Assembly (NCBI RefSeq): GCF_007109405.1
Contig: NZ_VJOY01000012.1
Coordinates: 1-64,000, forward strand
DNA from: Pseudomonas mangiferae
GTDB taxonomy: Bacteria; Pseudomonadota; Gammaproteobacteria; Pseudomonadales; Pseudomonadaceae
Direction of reading: 5' to 3'
Length of the DNA stretch: 64,000 nucleotides
The stretch's first letter is position 1. Each line of letters opens with the position of its first letter. The position numbers and the translations under genes are program-made. Positions 16,566 through 26,423 of the stretch are shown here, in pieces. The notes beneath the pieces are model-generated. The model was given only the letters and a program-made list of their open reading frames with translations, did no database searches and was not told where the DNA came from.

Positions 16566-17645
16566 GTGTCCCTGCTCACCCATCCCCATGCTCGTGAATT
16601 GACCAAGTCGGTGCGGGCCACCGTGCTGGTCTTCGAGGACGCCCGCTCCCGGGAGCTGCTGGAACGCATCGAACGCCTGGCCCCCAGCGAGGCCAACGCA
16701 CTGATCGTCGGCGAGACCGGCACCGGCAAGGAACTGGTGGCGCGGCACCTGCACCGCCTCAGCCGCCGCGGCCAGGGGCCGTTCGTCGCGGTCAACTGCG
16801 GCGCCTTTCCGGAAACCCTGGTGGAAAGCGAGCTGTTCGGCCACGAGAAAGGCGCCTTCACCGGCGCCACCACCACCAAGGCCGGCTGGTTCGAGGCGGC
16901 CAACGGCGGCACGCTGTTCCTCGACGAAATCGGCGACCTGCCGCTGAACATGCAGGTCAAGCTGCTGCGGGTGCTGCAAGAGCGGGAGGTGGTGCGGCTC
17001 GGCTCGCGCAGCGCGATTCCCATCGACGTGCGGCTGGTGGCGGCCACCAACGTCAACCTGGCCGACGCGGTGGTGGCCGGGCATTTCCGCGAGGACCTGT
17101 TCTACCGCCTGCACGTGGCCGCCATCCACCTGCCAGCGCTGCGCGAGCGGCCCGGCGACATCCTGCCCCTGGCGCTGTTCTTCCTCGAAGAGCACAGCCG
17201 CCGGCTCGGCTACGCCCGCGCCACCCTGAGCCCCGAGGCGGAGCGCAAGCTGCTGGCCCATAGCTGGCCGGGGAACATCCGCGAGCTGGAGAACGCCATC
17301 CACCATGCGCTGCTGGTGTGCCGCAACCGCCTGGTCCAGCCGACCGACCTGCACCTGGTGACCCTGCCCCTGGCCCATCGCCAGGAGGAAGGGCCTTCCG
17401 CGGCGTTGGCCACCAGCCTCGACGCGGCCTTCACCCAGCTGTTCGAGGAAAACCTGCCGAACCTCTACGAGCACATCGAGGAGACCTTGTTCCGCAGCGC
17501 CTACCGCTTCTGCCACGGCAACCAGCTGCAGACCGGGCGCCTGCTGGGCATCAGCCGCAACATCGTGCGGGCGCGGCTGGAGAAGATCGGCGAACTGGTG
17601 CCGGTGGAGCGTCCGCGCCGGTCGCTGGGGGCGTACGGGCCCTGA
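16566..17645 (+). CDS. Sigma-54-dependent transcriptional activator, SfnR-like
   Basis: 359 residues: an AAA+ domain followed by a Fis-type helix-turn-helix, with almost no N-terminal sensory domain. Walker A GETGTGKE is at residues 49-56, the sigma-54-contacting GAFTGA loop at 96-101, Walker B in '[12 protein letters not shown]', and the C-terminal helix-turn-helix is '[20 protein letters not shown]'. The opening ([25 protein letters not shown]) recalls SfnR, a pseudomonad activator of sulfone/sulfonate use. It should activate RpoN promoters constitutively or by its expression level. The GTG at 16566 is preferred over GTG 16542 because AGGA lies 7 nt upstream. Confidence 0.88.
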   Translation: MSLLTHPHARELTKSVRATVLVFEDARSRELLERIERLAPSEANALIVGETGTGKELVARHLHRLSRRGQGPFVAVNCGAFPETLVESELFGHEKGAFTGATTTKAGWFEAANGGTLFLDEIGDLPLNMQVKLLRVLQEREVVRLGSRSAIPIDVRLVAATNVNLADAVVAGHFREDLFYRLHVAAIHLPALRERPGDILPLALFFLEEHSRRLGYARATLSPEAERKLLAHSWPGNIRELENAIHHALLVCRNRLVQPTDLHLVTLPLAHRQEEGPSAALATSLDAAFTQLFEENLPNLYEHIEETLFRSAYRFCHGNQLQTGRLLGISRNIVRARLEKIGELVPVERPRRSLGAYGP

Positions 17646-17724
17646 CGGCTGGGCCATCACAGATTCCGACGCGGAGAATCCGGACAGGTCCCTGACCAGG
17701 CCCCCAAACCGAACGTCATCCGAG

Positions 17725-17780
17725 CGGGTGTCCCTGACCGGGCGTCCCTAACCGGGCGTCCCGACCCGGCGGTCCGGCCA
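17725..17780 (+). repeat. Four imperfect 14-bp tandem repeats
   Basis: Units CGGGTGTCCCTGAC, CGGGCGTCCCTAAC, CGGGCGTCCCGACC and CGGCGGTCCGGCCA follow one another in the 227-bp gap between the sigma-54 activator and ligD. The copies decay toward the right. They may be leader repeats or simple slippage products. Confidence 0.6.
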
Positions 17781-17872
17781 TGGCGCTGATGCGATGACCC
17801 GGCAGTCCGGCGGCGCTGAACCCCGTCGCGCCCGTCGTGCTCTGACTACCAGAGCCGCCGCGGATCGCCGCC

Positions 17873-20473
17873 ATGAGCCAGTCCCTCGACGAGTACAACC
17901 GCAAACGTGACTTCGACGCCACGCCGGAGCCGCCCGGCGGCGCCCGCGACAGAGGCGGGGAGCCCCACGCGCTGCAGTACTGCATCCAGAAGCACGATGC
18001 CAGCCGGCTGCATTACGATTTCCGCCTGGAGCTGGACGGCACCCTGAAGAGCTGGGCGATCCCCAAGGGGCCGAGCCTGGACCCGACGGTCAGGCGCCTG
18101 GCGGTGCAGGTGGAGGACCACCCGCTGGACTACGCCACCTTCGAGGGCCACATCCCCGAAGGCCACTATGGCGCCGGCGACGTCATCGTCTGGGACCGCG
18201 GCCTGTGGCAGCCCAAGGGCGACCCGGCGCAGGCCTATGCCAAGGGGCGCCTGACCTTCGCGCTGAAGGGGGAGAAGCTGGCCGGCCAGTGGAGCCTGGT
18301 ACGTACCCACCTGGAAGGTCGCCAGGTGCAGTGGTTCCTGATCAAGCACGACGACGAGGCGGCACGGCCCGAGGCGGGCTACGACATCGTCCGCCAGCAG
18401 CCGGACAGCGTGCTCAGCGAACGCACCCTGGTACCCCGGGCGCGCGGCGCCGCGCGGCGCAAGGCCAGGCCATCCGCTCGTGACCCGTCCGCCGGGAAAA
18501 CGACCCCCGTGGAAGCGGCCACCGTGGAAGCGGCCACCGCGGAAACGGCCGCCGTGGAGACGGCCACCGCAGACCCCGCCGACCTGCCCGGCGCGCGCCG
18601 CGCGGCCCTGCCGGACAGCCTCAAGCCGGAACTGGCGACCCTGGTGGAAAGCGCCCCGGCGGGCGACTGGCGCTACGAGATCAAGTTCGACGGCTACCGC
18701 ATCCTCGCCCGCATCGAGGCGGGCACGGTGCGCCTGTTCACCCGCAACGGCCACGACTGGACCCCGAAGATGCCCCACCAGGCCAAGGCGCTGGAGGCCC
18801 TGGGCCTGGACTCCGCGTGGCTGGACGGCGAGGTGATCGTGCTGGACGAGCAGGGCCTGCCGGATTTCCAGGCCCTGCAGAACGCCTTCGAGGCGGGTCG
18901 CAGCAACCGCATCGTTTACTACCTGTTCGACCTGCCGTACCTCAACGGCGTGGACCTGCGCCGGGTCGCCCTGGAGCATCGCCGCGCCGCCCTGGCGACG
19001 GTGCTGGCGCCGCGCGACGACGCGGTGCTGCGGCTGTCCGAGGACTTCGCCGAGAGCGCCGAGAGCATGCTGGACAGCGCCTGCCAGATGCACCTGGAAG
19101 GGCTGATCGGCAAGCGCCTGGGCAGCCCCTATGTGTCCCGCCGCAGCGACGACTGGATCAAGCTCAAGTGCACCCATCGCCATGAGTTCGTGGTGGTCGG
19201 CTACACCGAGCCCAAGGGCGCCCGCAGTGCCTTCGGTGCGCTGCTGCTGGGGCTGCACGACAAGGACAGCGGCGTATTGCGCTACGCCGGTAAGGTGGGC
19301 ACCGGGTTCAACGAGGCCACTCTGCGCAGCCTGCACGCGCGGCTGCTGCCCCTGGAGATCCCCGGGCCGGCGGTGGTCAACCCGCTCACCGGCGCCGAGG
19401 CCCGGGGCGTGCACTGGCTGAAGCCGGAACTGCTCGCCGAGGTGGCCTACGCCGAGATGACCCGGGAAGGGGTGATCCGCCACTCGGTGTTCCAGGGCTT
19501 GCGGGAGGACAAGCTGGCCGAGGCCATCACCGAGGAAACGCCGAAACCCGCCGCGGCGGTGGACCGCCCGGCCACCCCGGCCCGCAAGGCGCCGGCCGGC
19601 CGCATCCGCATCAGCCACCCCGACCGCGTCATCGACGCCACCGAGGGCACCACCAAGCTGCAGCTCGCGGAGTACTACGCCAGCGTCGCCGACTGGCTGC
19701 TGCCCCACCTGAAGGACCGGCCGGTGGCCCTGGTGCGCGCCCCCGAGGGCATCGCCGGCGAGCTGTTCTTCCAGAAGAACGCCGCGCGCCTGGCGATCCC
19801 CGGGATCGAGACCCTGGGCAAGGAATACTCGGGCCAGCCGGTGATGCTGATCAACAGCCTGCAGGCGCTGATCGGTGCGGTGCAGATGAGCACCGTGGAA
19901 CTGCATACCTGGAACGCCACCGCCGCCGACCTGGAGCGGCCGGACCGCTTCATCCTCGACCTGGACCCGGACCCGGCGCTGCCCTGGAAGAGCATGGTGG
20001 AGGCAGTGCAACTGGTGCTGACGGTGCTGGACGAACTGGGCCTGGTGTCCTTCCTCAAGACCAGCGGCGGCAAGGGCATCCACGTGGTGGTGCCCCTGGC
20101 GCCCCAGGACGGCTGGGCCGAGGTCAAGGCGTTCAGCCAGGCGATCGTCCGGCACATGGCGCGCCTGTTGCCGGAGCGTTTCACCGCGGTCTCCGGGCCG
20201 AAGAACCGGGTCGGGCGGATCTTCATCGACTACCTGCGCAACAGCCAGGGCGCCACCACCATCTGCGCCTTCGCCGCCCGCACTCGCGAAGGCCTGCCGG
20301 TGTCGGTGCCGGTGGCCCGGGAGGAAGTGGCCGGGCTCAAGGGCGGCAACGCCTGGACGGTGCACACCCTGCACGCGCGCCTGGCCGACCTGGAGGCCGA
20401 TCCCTGGGCCGGTTATGCCGCGGTCCGCCAGACCATCACCGCGGACATGCGTCGGCGCATCGGCTTGCGCTAG
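17873..20473 (+). CDS. ligD: ATP-dependent DNA ligase D (bacterial NHEJ)
   Basis: 866 residues with the pseudomonad order PE-LIG-POL. The 3'-phosphoesterase domain (about 30-190) has the metal/active-site segment LHYDFRLE (His47, Asp49, Arg51) and 'EGHYGAGDV'. The ligase domain (about 240-540) has adenylated Lys271 in YEIKFDGYR and 'GLIGKRLGSPY'. The primase-polymerase domain (about 575-860) has the DxD pair Asp696/Asp698 in ILDLDPDP. It seals and processes double-strand breaks in the nucleoid together with Ku; no ku gene is in this window. The PE-LIG linker holds a degenerate tandem repeat (VEAAT/VETAT units). Confidence 0.96.
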   Translation: MSQSLDEYNRKRDFDATPEPPGGARDRGGEPHALQYCIQKHDASRLHYDFRLELDGTLKSWAIPKGPSLDPTVRRLAVQVEDHPLDYATFEGHIPEGHYGAGDVIVWDRGLWQPKGDPAQAYAKGRLTFALKGEKLAGQWSLVRTHLEGRQVQWFLIKHDDEAARPEAGYDIVRQQPDSVLSERTLVPRARGAARRKARPSARDPSAGKTTPVEAATVEAATAETAAVETATADPADLPGARRAALPDSLKPELATLVESAPAGDWRYEIKFDGYRILARIEAGTVRLFTRNGHDWTPKMPHQAKALEALGLDSAWLDGEVIVLDEQGLPDFQALQNAFEAGRSNRIVYYLFDLPYLNGVDLRRVALEHRRAALATVLAPRDDAVLRLSEDFAESAESMLDSACQMHLEGLIGKRLGSPYVSRRSDDWIKLKCTHRHEFVVVGYTEPKGARSAFGALLLGLHDKDSGVLRYAGKVGTGFNEATLRSLHARLLPLEIPGPAVVNPLTGAEARGVHWLKPELLAEVAYAEMTREGVIRHSVFQGLREDKLAEAITEETPKPAAAVDRPATPARKAPAGRIRISHPDRVIDATEGTTKLQLAEYYASVADWLLPHLKDRPVALVRAPEGIAGELFFQKNAARLAIPGIETLGKEYSGQPVMLINSLQALIGAVQMSTVELHTWNATAADLERPDRFILDLDPDPALPWKSMVEAVQLVLTVLDELGLVSFLKTSGGKGIHVVVPLAPQDGWAEVKAFSQAIVRHMARLLPERFTAVSGPKNRVGRIFIDYLRNSQGATTICAFAARTREGLPVSVPVAREEVAGLKGGNAWTVHTLHARLADLEADPWAGYAAVRQTITADMRRRIGLR

Positions 20474-20863
20474 CGGCCTTCGTCGGACGCCGCCGCCAGG
20501 CAGGGGTCGAGGGAGCGGCGCAAGGGAAGGGCTCGTCGGCGCGACGCCGCAGCGCGATGCCGGCGCTCAGGGGATCGAGAATCCGAAGGCCCCCCCGGCG
20601 ACGCCACGGGCGGCCCCGAACGCACTATCCGTCGATGGCTGCACGGGTGGACAGATACCGTGCTCCGCTGGCGGCGCCCAGGTGCCATGCCGTGATATCA
20701 CCGGCGGTCTTTCGCAAGCCGGCCGTGAGCTCGGCTTGCCTGGTCGCCCTTCATTTCCTGCGACTGCACGGGCAACGCGCCGCCCCACGGACTCGCCCGC
20801 CCCGAACGGCCGAAGGGCCGGTCGTTCACCGGCCCCTACGCCCCGTGGTCCCGTCGCGGGCCT
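20474..20863. other. 390-bp gene-free region between ligD and the luxR-type gene
   Basis: The two genes converge here and no coding sequence is supported. Three dyads are present: GTGATATCAC (20692-20701), GCAAGCCG-N10-CGGCTTGC (20714-20739) and the terminator-like hairpin at 20815-20835. Confidence 0.45.
20815..20835 (-). terminator. Terminator-like hairpin after the luxR-type gene
   Basis: GGGCCGGT-CGTTC-ACCGGCCC, perfect 8-bp arms, lies 28 bp past the stop of the minus-strand LuxR-type gene. It lacks a clear T-run, so it may pause rather than release polymerase. Confidence 0.4.
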
Positions 20864-21577
20864 TCAGAGCAAGCTCATCAGGGCCGCCTTGGCGATGGCC
20901 TGGGTCTTGTTGCGCGCGTGGAGTTTCTGGGTGATGCGCTTGATGTGGAAGTTCACCGTGCTGCGGGCGACGAAGATCTGGTTGGCGATCTCCTCGGCGG
21001 TGAAGCCGTCCGCGCTGAGGCGCAGCACGTGCAGCTCGCGGCGGGTGAGGGCCTCGGTCGCTTCCAGGGTGCGGTCCAGCTTGCGCTCCAGGGCGGCGGC
21101 ATCCAGTGCTCGCCGGCAGATGTGGTAGGCCGCCGGGCGCAGGGCCTCCAACTGCTCGGCAGACGCCGGGGCCGGGGCGTCGCTCAGGGCCAGGATCGCG
21201 TGACGGCCGCCGCTCAAGGGAAAGCGGAAGGCGATGCCCGCCGAGACGGCGTCCGCGCCCGCCGCGGCTGGCAGGCCAGCCCACAGCGGGCCCCGCTGCC
21301 AATGCACGGTGTCGTCCGACCCGTCCGGGTCGAGCACCGGGTCCCGCAGCCAGGCGCGCTGCTCGTCGTAGTGGCGGCGCAGGCTGTCCGGGTAGTCGTC
21401 GTAGGCGTACACCGAGGGTGCGGAGACCGGGAAGGGCTGGCGCAGGGCGAAGAAGAACCGGGCGAAGCCGGTGCTGGCCCGCACCAGGTCCTGAAGGTCG
21501 CAGAGCCGGCCGAAGGGAGGTGTGAGGCGGATGAAAGTGAAGCCGGCTCTGCGAGCGGCGGTCGGGGTGCTGTCCAT
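20864..21577 (-). CDS. LuxR-type autoinducer-binding-domain regulator (solo)
   Basis: 237 residues. Residues about 20-165 match the autoinducer-binding domain; about 175-235 are the LuxR helix-turn-helix (LTRRELHVLRLSADGFTAEEIANQIFVARSTVNFHIKRITQKL). Aligning by eye to LasR, the tryptophan at position 57 is leucine (YPDSLRRHYD against YPAAWREHYD), while Tyr61, Asp70-Pro71 and Trp85 equivalents are kept. No luxI-type synthase is in the window, so it is a solo receptor. The start at 21577 has GGAGG 5 nt upstream. Its neighbour upstream is a LysR gene on the same strand. Confidence 0.87.
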   Translation of the reverse strand: MDSTPTAARRAGFTFIRLTPPFGRLCDLQDLVRASTGFARFFFALRQPFPVSAPSVYAYDDYPDSLRRHYDEQRAWLRDPVLDPDGSDDTVHWQRGPLWAGLPAAAGADAVSAGIAFRFPLSGGRHAILALSDAPAPASAEQLEALRPAAYHICRRALDAAALERKLDRTLEATEALTRRELHVLRLSADGFTAEEIANQIFVARSTVNFHIKRITQKLHARNKTQAIAKAALMSLL

Positions 21578-21645
21578 GGCGTCCTCCATGATGGTCCAGG
21601 GTGCGTGGTGCGGCAGCGGGGCGTCCATCGCCCCGCCGCGGGAAA

Positions 21646-22689
21646 TCAGGGGGTCCGTTCGGTGGCCAGGGGGCGTCGGGACGCGGCCGGGCGCACCGGG
21701 TCCGCGGCCTGCAGCACGCCGGGAATCTCGCCGCTGTCCAGGCGCTCGCGCAGGGTCTGCACCAGGCTGCGCATGGCCTGGGTGATGCCCGGTCGCGGCG
21801 GGCTCAGGGCGTACAGGGTCACCGGCTCCGCCTCGTGGGCCTCGAACAGGATGGCCAGGTGGCCGCTGCGGATGTCCTCGGCGCAGGCGAACAGCGGCAG
21901 GTGAGCCACCCCCTGGCCGGCGCGCACGGCGGTCAGCAGCATCGGCAGGCTGTCGCTGCTCAGGGCGCTGTCGCGCAGCGGCCGTGGGCGGGCCTGGCGC
22001 AGCGGCCAGGGACGCAGCGCCTGGGGCGTGCCGAAGCCCAGGCAATGGCGATCCTCCAGCTCGTCGGGGTGGCGCAGGGATCCCAGCTGGCGCAGCAGCG
22101 ACGGGCTGGCCACGGTGACGAAGCGCAGGCGGGCCAGGGCATGGGCCACCACCCGGGAGCCCGCCCGCGGCGGCTCGTCCAGTTGCAGCGCCAGGTCCAG
22201 GTCCTGGGTCAGGCCGGTGGATTCGCCCTGGGCCAGCAGCGACAGCCGTACCTTGGGGTGGCTGGCGACGAAGTCTCGCAGCAGGCTCGGCATCAGCTCG
22301 TGAAGCAGCGCGGGGACCCCCAGGCGCAGCGGCCCCATGGCTTCCCCCAGGGCTTCCAGGGCAACGCGTTCGGCGGCCTGGGCGGCGTCCAGCATGGCCA
22401 GTGCATGGCGGTAGACCTGCTCGCCCACGGCGGTCATGGCGAAGCTGCGGGTGCTGCGCTCCAGCAATCGCACGCCGAACCGCCGCTCCAGCTCGATGAT
22501 CCGCCGGCTGAGCAGGGAGCGGGCGATGCCGGTGCGCCGCGCCGCGGCCGAAAAGCCCCCGGCCTCGATGACCCGGATCAGCAGGTACAGATCGCCGAGG
22601 GTGCCCGCCTGGGTCAGCGGTGAGTCCTTGACGATGCCGGACTCGGCCAGGGTGAGGGAAGCGTCGGGGCTCGGGGTCGGGCTGGTCAT
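21646..22689 (-). CDS. LysR-family transcriptional regulator
   Basis: 347 residues, slightly long because of an N-terminal extension of about 28 residues and an Arg/Pro-rich tail. The helix-turn-helix region reads LYLLIRVIEAGGFSAAARRTGIARSLLSRRIIELERRFGVRLLERSTR (about 34-82). The co-inducer domain starts 'GPLRLGVPALLHELMPSLLRDF'. It resembles the CrgA/DmlR-type branch. It is divergent from the DUF1264 gene at 23166, a plausible target, and sits 69 bp upstream of the LuxR-type gene. Confidence 0.9.
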   Translation of the reverse strand: MTSPTPSPDASLTLAESGIVKDSPLTQAGTLGDLYLLIRVIEAGGFSAAARRTGIARSLLSRRIIELERRFGVRLLERSTRSFAMTAVGEQVYRHALAMLDAAQAAERVALEALGEAMGPLRLGVPALLHELMPSLLRDFVASHPKVRLSLLAQGESTGLTQDLDLALQLDEPPRAGSRVVAHALARLRFVTVASPSLLRQLGSLRHPDELEDRHCLGFGTPQALRPWPLRQARPRPLRDSALSSDSLPMLLTAVRAGQGVAHLPLFACAEDIRSGHLAILFEAHEAEPVTLYALSPPRPGITQAMRSLVQTLRERLDSGEIPGVLQAADPVRPAASRRPLATERTP

Positions 22690-23165
22690 CGGTGCGGCAC
22701 GGCGGCAGTGAGGATGGGCGGCATCCTAAGGGCTGCGTCCGGGGCGGGAATTTGCTGGAGCGGACGGCGCCTTTTCCGCAGCGGTCAGCCCTTGTGACCG
22801 TCCTCGCAGAATAGGCCACGCGCGGCGGGCCAGGCGGCCGTTTCATTGCGGCGCGCCGCCCGCCCGGGCAAAGCCGGCGCAGTCCCCGCGGTGGGCGGAA
22901 CGCCGCGCCGCTGCTGGGCCTGCGCCCGGTACCGCGCGGGCAGGTGCTTTGCCAGCGGGCGTCCGCCGCCGCCTTCGCGCCCTGCTGTTTCCCGGGCCGC
23001 CCGCTTGAAACGGAGCCGTTACCGTGCGTCGGATTGTTCGAAAGGGTCTATGGCAGGGCGACGTGGGCGACCGGTCGCCACCTGCACCGAACTTATCCCT
23101 ACGCGCGGGTGCCAACGCTGGAGCCGCCCCCGGCGGCTTCACCCATCATGATCACGGAGGACCTC
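22690..23165. other. 476-bp gene-free region between divergent genes
   Basis: This is the shared upstream region of the LysR gene (-) and the DUF1264 gene (+). Short frames here lack ribosome-binding sites and family patterns. No confident operator or promoter could be picked by eye. Confidence 0.45.
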
Positions 23166-23942
<777 letters not shown>

Positions 23943-23987
23943 CGGCATCAACCCCGTGGCGGTACCCGGCCACGGGCGAGGGCGTGC

Positions 23988-24134
23988 CTAAGTTCTGTAC
24001 GAAAAGTGCCTGCGCTCGGTGATGCTGCGTTAAAAACAGGCTCAGAATGCTCATTTACAGCACGTAAACTCCGCTTCTTCGCCTGTTTTTGCCTTGCCTG
24101 ACCTTCGCTCGATGACTTTTCGTACAGAACTTAG
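23988..24134. repeat. 147-bp palindromic repeat element (MITE-like), copy 1
   Basis: The ends are perfect 20-bp inverted repeats, CTAAGTTCTGTACGAAAAGT (23988-24007) and its complement (24115-24134). Inside are nested arms AAAAACAGGC/GCCTGTTTTT (24032-24041, 24081-24090) and TTTAC/GTAAA (24054-24058, 24064-24068). It encodes no protein. The AT-rich core contrasts with the surroundings. It lies between convergent genes, and the TAA stop of the GMC gene is inside the right terminal repeat. A diverged copy is at 48245-48374. The structure fits a non-autonomous mobile element or a repeat acting as a bidirectional terminator. Confidence 0.85.
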
Positions 24135-25771
24135 AGGTCGCCGCGGGCGGCCAGGGCGACGATGCGGTCGGCGGTGCGGCAGGCGATGGCCTGGATGGTC
24201 AGGGACGGGTTGACCCCGCCGACGGTGGGGAATACCGAGCCGTCGCAGACCCACAGGTTGCGCACGTCCCAGCTGCGGCAGTCGGCGTCCACCACGCTGC
24301 TGTCGGCGTCGAAGCCCATGCGTGCGGTACCTCCCAGGTGGCAGGTGTTCTCCGCCTCCGACCAGATGTCCCGGGCGCCGATGGCGTCCAGGCCGCGACC
24401 CATGAAGTCCAGGGCGTGGGCCACCAGGCGCCGGTCGTTGTCGCCCATGGACCAGGTGACCCGGGCGACGGGCAGGCCGTACTGATCGTGCTCGTCGGCC
24501 AGGGTCACCCGGTTGCGTTCCTGGGGCAGGGTTTCGCCGACGATCTTCAGGCCCACCTGGTGGTTGTAGTGGCGCATCTCATCCACCAGGGCCTGGCCCC
24601 ACAGCCCATGGTTGCCGGTCTGGGTGGCGACCCAGGCGGCGGGCAGCGGCCCCTGGCTCATGAAGCAGTAGCCGCCGAAGAAATCCTTGCCCCGGTCCTC
24701 GTAGTTCCAGTGCTCGCACAGGGCCAGGGACGGCGGCCCCTTGTACCAGCGCACCTCTTCCTCCAGGTGCCCCCAGACGGCGTTGTTGGTCTGCACCATC
24801 AGGTTGCGCCCTAGCAGCCCGGAGCGGTTCGCCAGGCCGTCGGGGTGACGCGCGCTGGCGGAGTTGAGCAGCAGCCGGGGCGTCTCGATGGCGTAGCCCG
24901 CCACCACCACGTGGCGGGCGCGCTGGAACTGCCAGCGGCCTTCGCGGAAATAGTGGACCCCGCTGGCCAGGCCGTCGCCGCCGGTCTCGACGCGGCCCAC
25001 CATGGCCAGGTCGCGGATTTCCGCCCCGGCGCGTACCGCCCAGGGAATCCAGGTGGTGAGGGCGCTCTGCTTGGCGTTGGTGGAGCAGCCGGAGACGCAG
25101 AAGCCCCGGTAGACGCAGGGCGGCGCGTCGCCCCGGGGCGCCGAGAGGGTCGCCAGGGGCGTGGGCGACCAGTCCACCCCCAGGGCGTCGCAGGCACGGG
25201 CCAGGGCCAGGCCAGCGCCGTTCACTTCGTGTTGGCGGTACGGGTAGCGCGGGCGCTTCGGCCCCCAGGGGTAGGTCACCGGGCCACTGATCTTCAGGGC
25301 CTGCTCCATTTCGCGGTAGTAGCGCCACATTTCCCGCCAGTCCAGCGGCCAGTCGACCCCGTAGCCCAGCAGGGAGCGGGACTTGAACCACTCCGGGCGG
25401 AAGCGCAGGGACACCATGGAGAAGTGCACGGTGCTGCCGCCCACCGCCTTGCCGCTGTTGTTGCTGCCCAGTTTGAGCGGGTTGTCGCCGTCGCAGAGGC
25501 GCTCGTCCAGCCAGTAGAGCTTGGCCTGGTGTGCCTCGTCGGAGGCGAAGTCCTCCAGGGGCCGCCACCAGGCGCCGGCATCGAAGGCCACCACCGAGAA
25601 CCCGGCCCGGGCCAGCTTGCAGGCCAGGGGCGCGCCGCCGGCACCGGTGCCGACGATGACGAAGTCCACCGGCTCGTTCTGCGGGTACTCGCGCATCGGC
25701 AGCCAGGCGCCGGGACGCAGCACGTCGGGCGCCCGCCCGTGGCGGCCGCGCGGTGTCTCCAGGGCGTCCAT
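24131..25771 (-). CDS. GMC-type FAD-dependent dehydrogenase (sugar/alcohol)
   Basis: 546 residues. The dinucleotide fold opens with FVIVGTGAGGAPLACKLARAGFSVVAFDAG; the substrate/FAD C-terminal domain includes 'ENTCHLGGTARMG' and 'GGVNPSLTIQAIACRTADRIV'. A cysteine cluster 'CVYRGFCVSGCSTNAKQS' is typical of the large subunit of membrane-associated gluconate/sorbitol dehydrogenases. The protein is paired with a subunit-3-type protein 7 bp upstream, but no cytochrome c subunit (CxxCH) is encoded nearby. The start at 25771 keeps the conserved 'LRPGAWLPMREY' lead; no Tat motif is seen on this subunit. The stop overlaps the palindromic repeat. Confidence 0.9.
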   Translation of the reverse strand: MDALETPRGRHGRAPDVLRPGAWLPMREYPQNEPVDFVIVGTGAGGAPLACKLARAGFSVVAFDAGAWWRPLEDFASDEAHQAKLYWLDERLCDGDNPLKLGSNNSGKAVGGSTVHFSMVSLRFRPEWFKSRSLLGYGVDWPLDWREMWRYYREMEQALKISGPVTYPWGPKRPRYPYRQHEVNGAGLALARACDALGVDWSPTPLATLSAPRGDAPPCVYRGFCVSGCSTNAKQSALTTWIPWAVRAGAEIRDLAMVGRVETGGDGLASGVHYFREGRWQFQRARHVVVAGYAIETPRLLLNSASARHPDGLANRSGLLGRNLMVQTNNAVWGHLEEEVRWYKGPPSLALCEHWNYEDRGKDFFGGYCFMSQGPLPAAWVATQTGNHGLWGQALVDEMRHYNHQVGLKIVGETLPQERNRVTLADEHDQYGLPVARVTWSMGDNDRRLVAHALDFMGRGLDAIGARDIWSEAENTCHLGGTARMGFDADSSVVDADCRSWDVRNLWVCDGSVFPTVGGVNPSLTIQAIACRTADRIVALAARGDL

Positions 25772-25778
25772 GAACCGA

Positions 25779-26423
25779 TCAGCGCACACGGCGGTTGGCC
25801 TCCCGGGCCTCGTCCTCGCGCCCGGGGCGCGCCTCGGCGGCTTCCCAGGGATCGCGGCGGTCACTGTCCAGGCGTACGTAGCCGCGGGGTCCGGCGGGAC
25901 CGCCGAAGCCGATCTCGTTCCAGGCGGTGGGGTGCTGGTAGTAGGCGCCGGTGATGTCGTGCACCATCCGCTCGCTGAAGAACAGCGCCGGCGGCATGCC
26001 GCCCCAGGCGGGGTGGTGCAGCATGCCCTGCTGCATGGCGGTCAGCAGCGCGTCCTGCTGGCCGGCCGACAACGCCACGAAGGGCTGCTGGTGGCGCGCC
26101 TCGGCCTCGGCGTCGAGGGCGGCCAGGCCGCGGGTCCAGGCGTCCTGCAGGTGCGGCAGGCGGGTGTCGCGGTAGCCGTCGCCCTGCCGCTCGAACACCT
26201 TGGCATCCACCATGGCCGCCAGGGGCACCGGTGGGCGGTCGGCCGGCTGCGGCAGGATGCGCGCACAGAGAGCGTTCAGCAGCGCCCACTGGCGGGCGTC
26301 GAAGAACCGCGGTTCCCGCGGCAGCGCCAGGCGCGCGTCCACGGCGCGGCGGGTCGGCTCGTTCCACGACGGGCCATTGCGCTTGTGCAGGACGTCGTAA
26401 CCCGGGTAGCGGGGCAGGCTCAT
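25779..26423 (-). CDS. Gluconate 2-dehydrogenase subunit 3-family protein
   Basis: 214 residues. The family pattern is visible in 'RFFDARQWALLNALCARILPQP', 'LPHLQDAWTRGLAALDAEA' and 'FFSERMVHDITGAYYQHPTAWNEIGFGGPAGPRGYVRL'. Such small subunits normally carry a Tat signal and escort the GMC flavoprotein; none is obvious here (MSLPRYPGYDVLHKRNG). Its start overlaps the stop of the membrane-protein gene by 4 bp (ATGA), and the GMC gene begins 7 bp after its stop, so the three are one coupled unit. Confidence 0.87.
   Translation of the reverse strand: MSLPRYPGYDVLHKRNGPSWNEPTRRAVDARLALPREPRFFDARQWALLNALCARILPQPADRPPVPLAAMVDAKVFERQGDGYRDTRLPHLQDAWTRGLAALDAEAEARHQQPFVALSAGQQDALLTAMQQGMLHHPAWGGMPPALFFSERMVHDITGAYYQHPTAWNEIGFGGPAGPRGYVRLDSDRRDPWEAAEARPGREDEAREANRRVR

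Noticed and set aside
20864-22846. 660-residue frame covering both the LuxR-type and LysR genes
   Set aside because: Its first 400 residues are the LysR gene read out of frame. The real LuxR-type start at 21577 has GGAGG upstream and matches family length.
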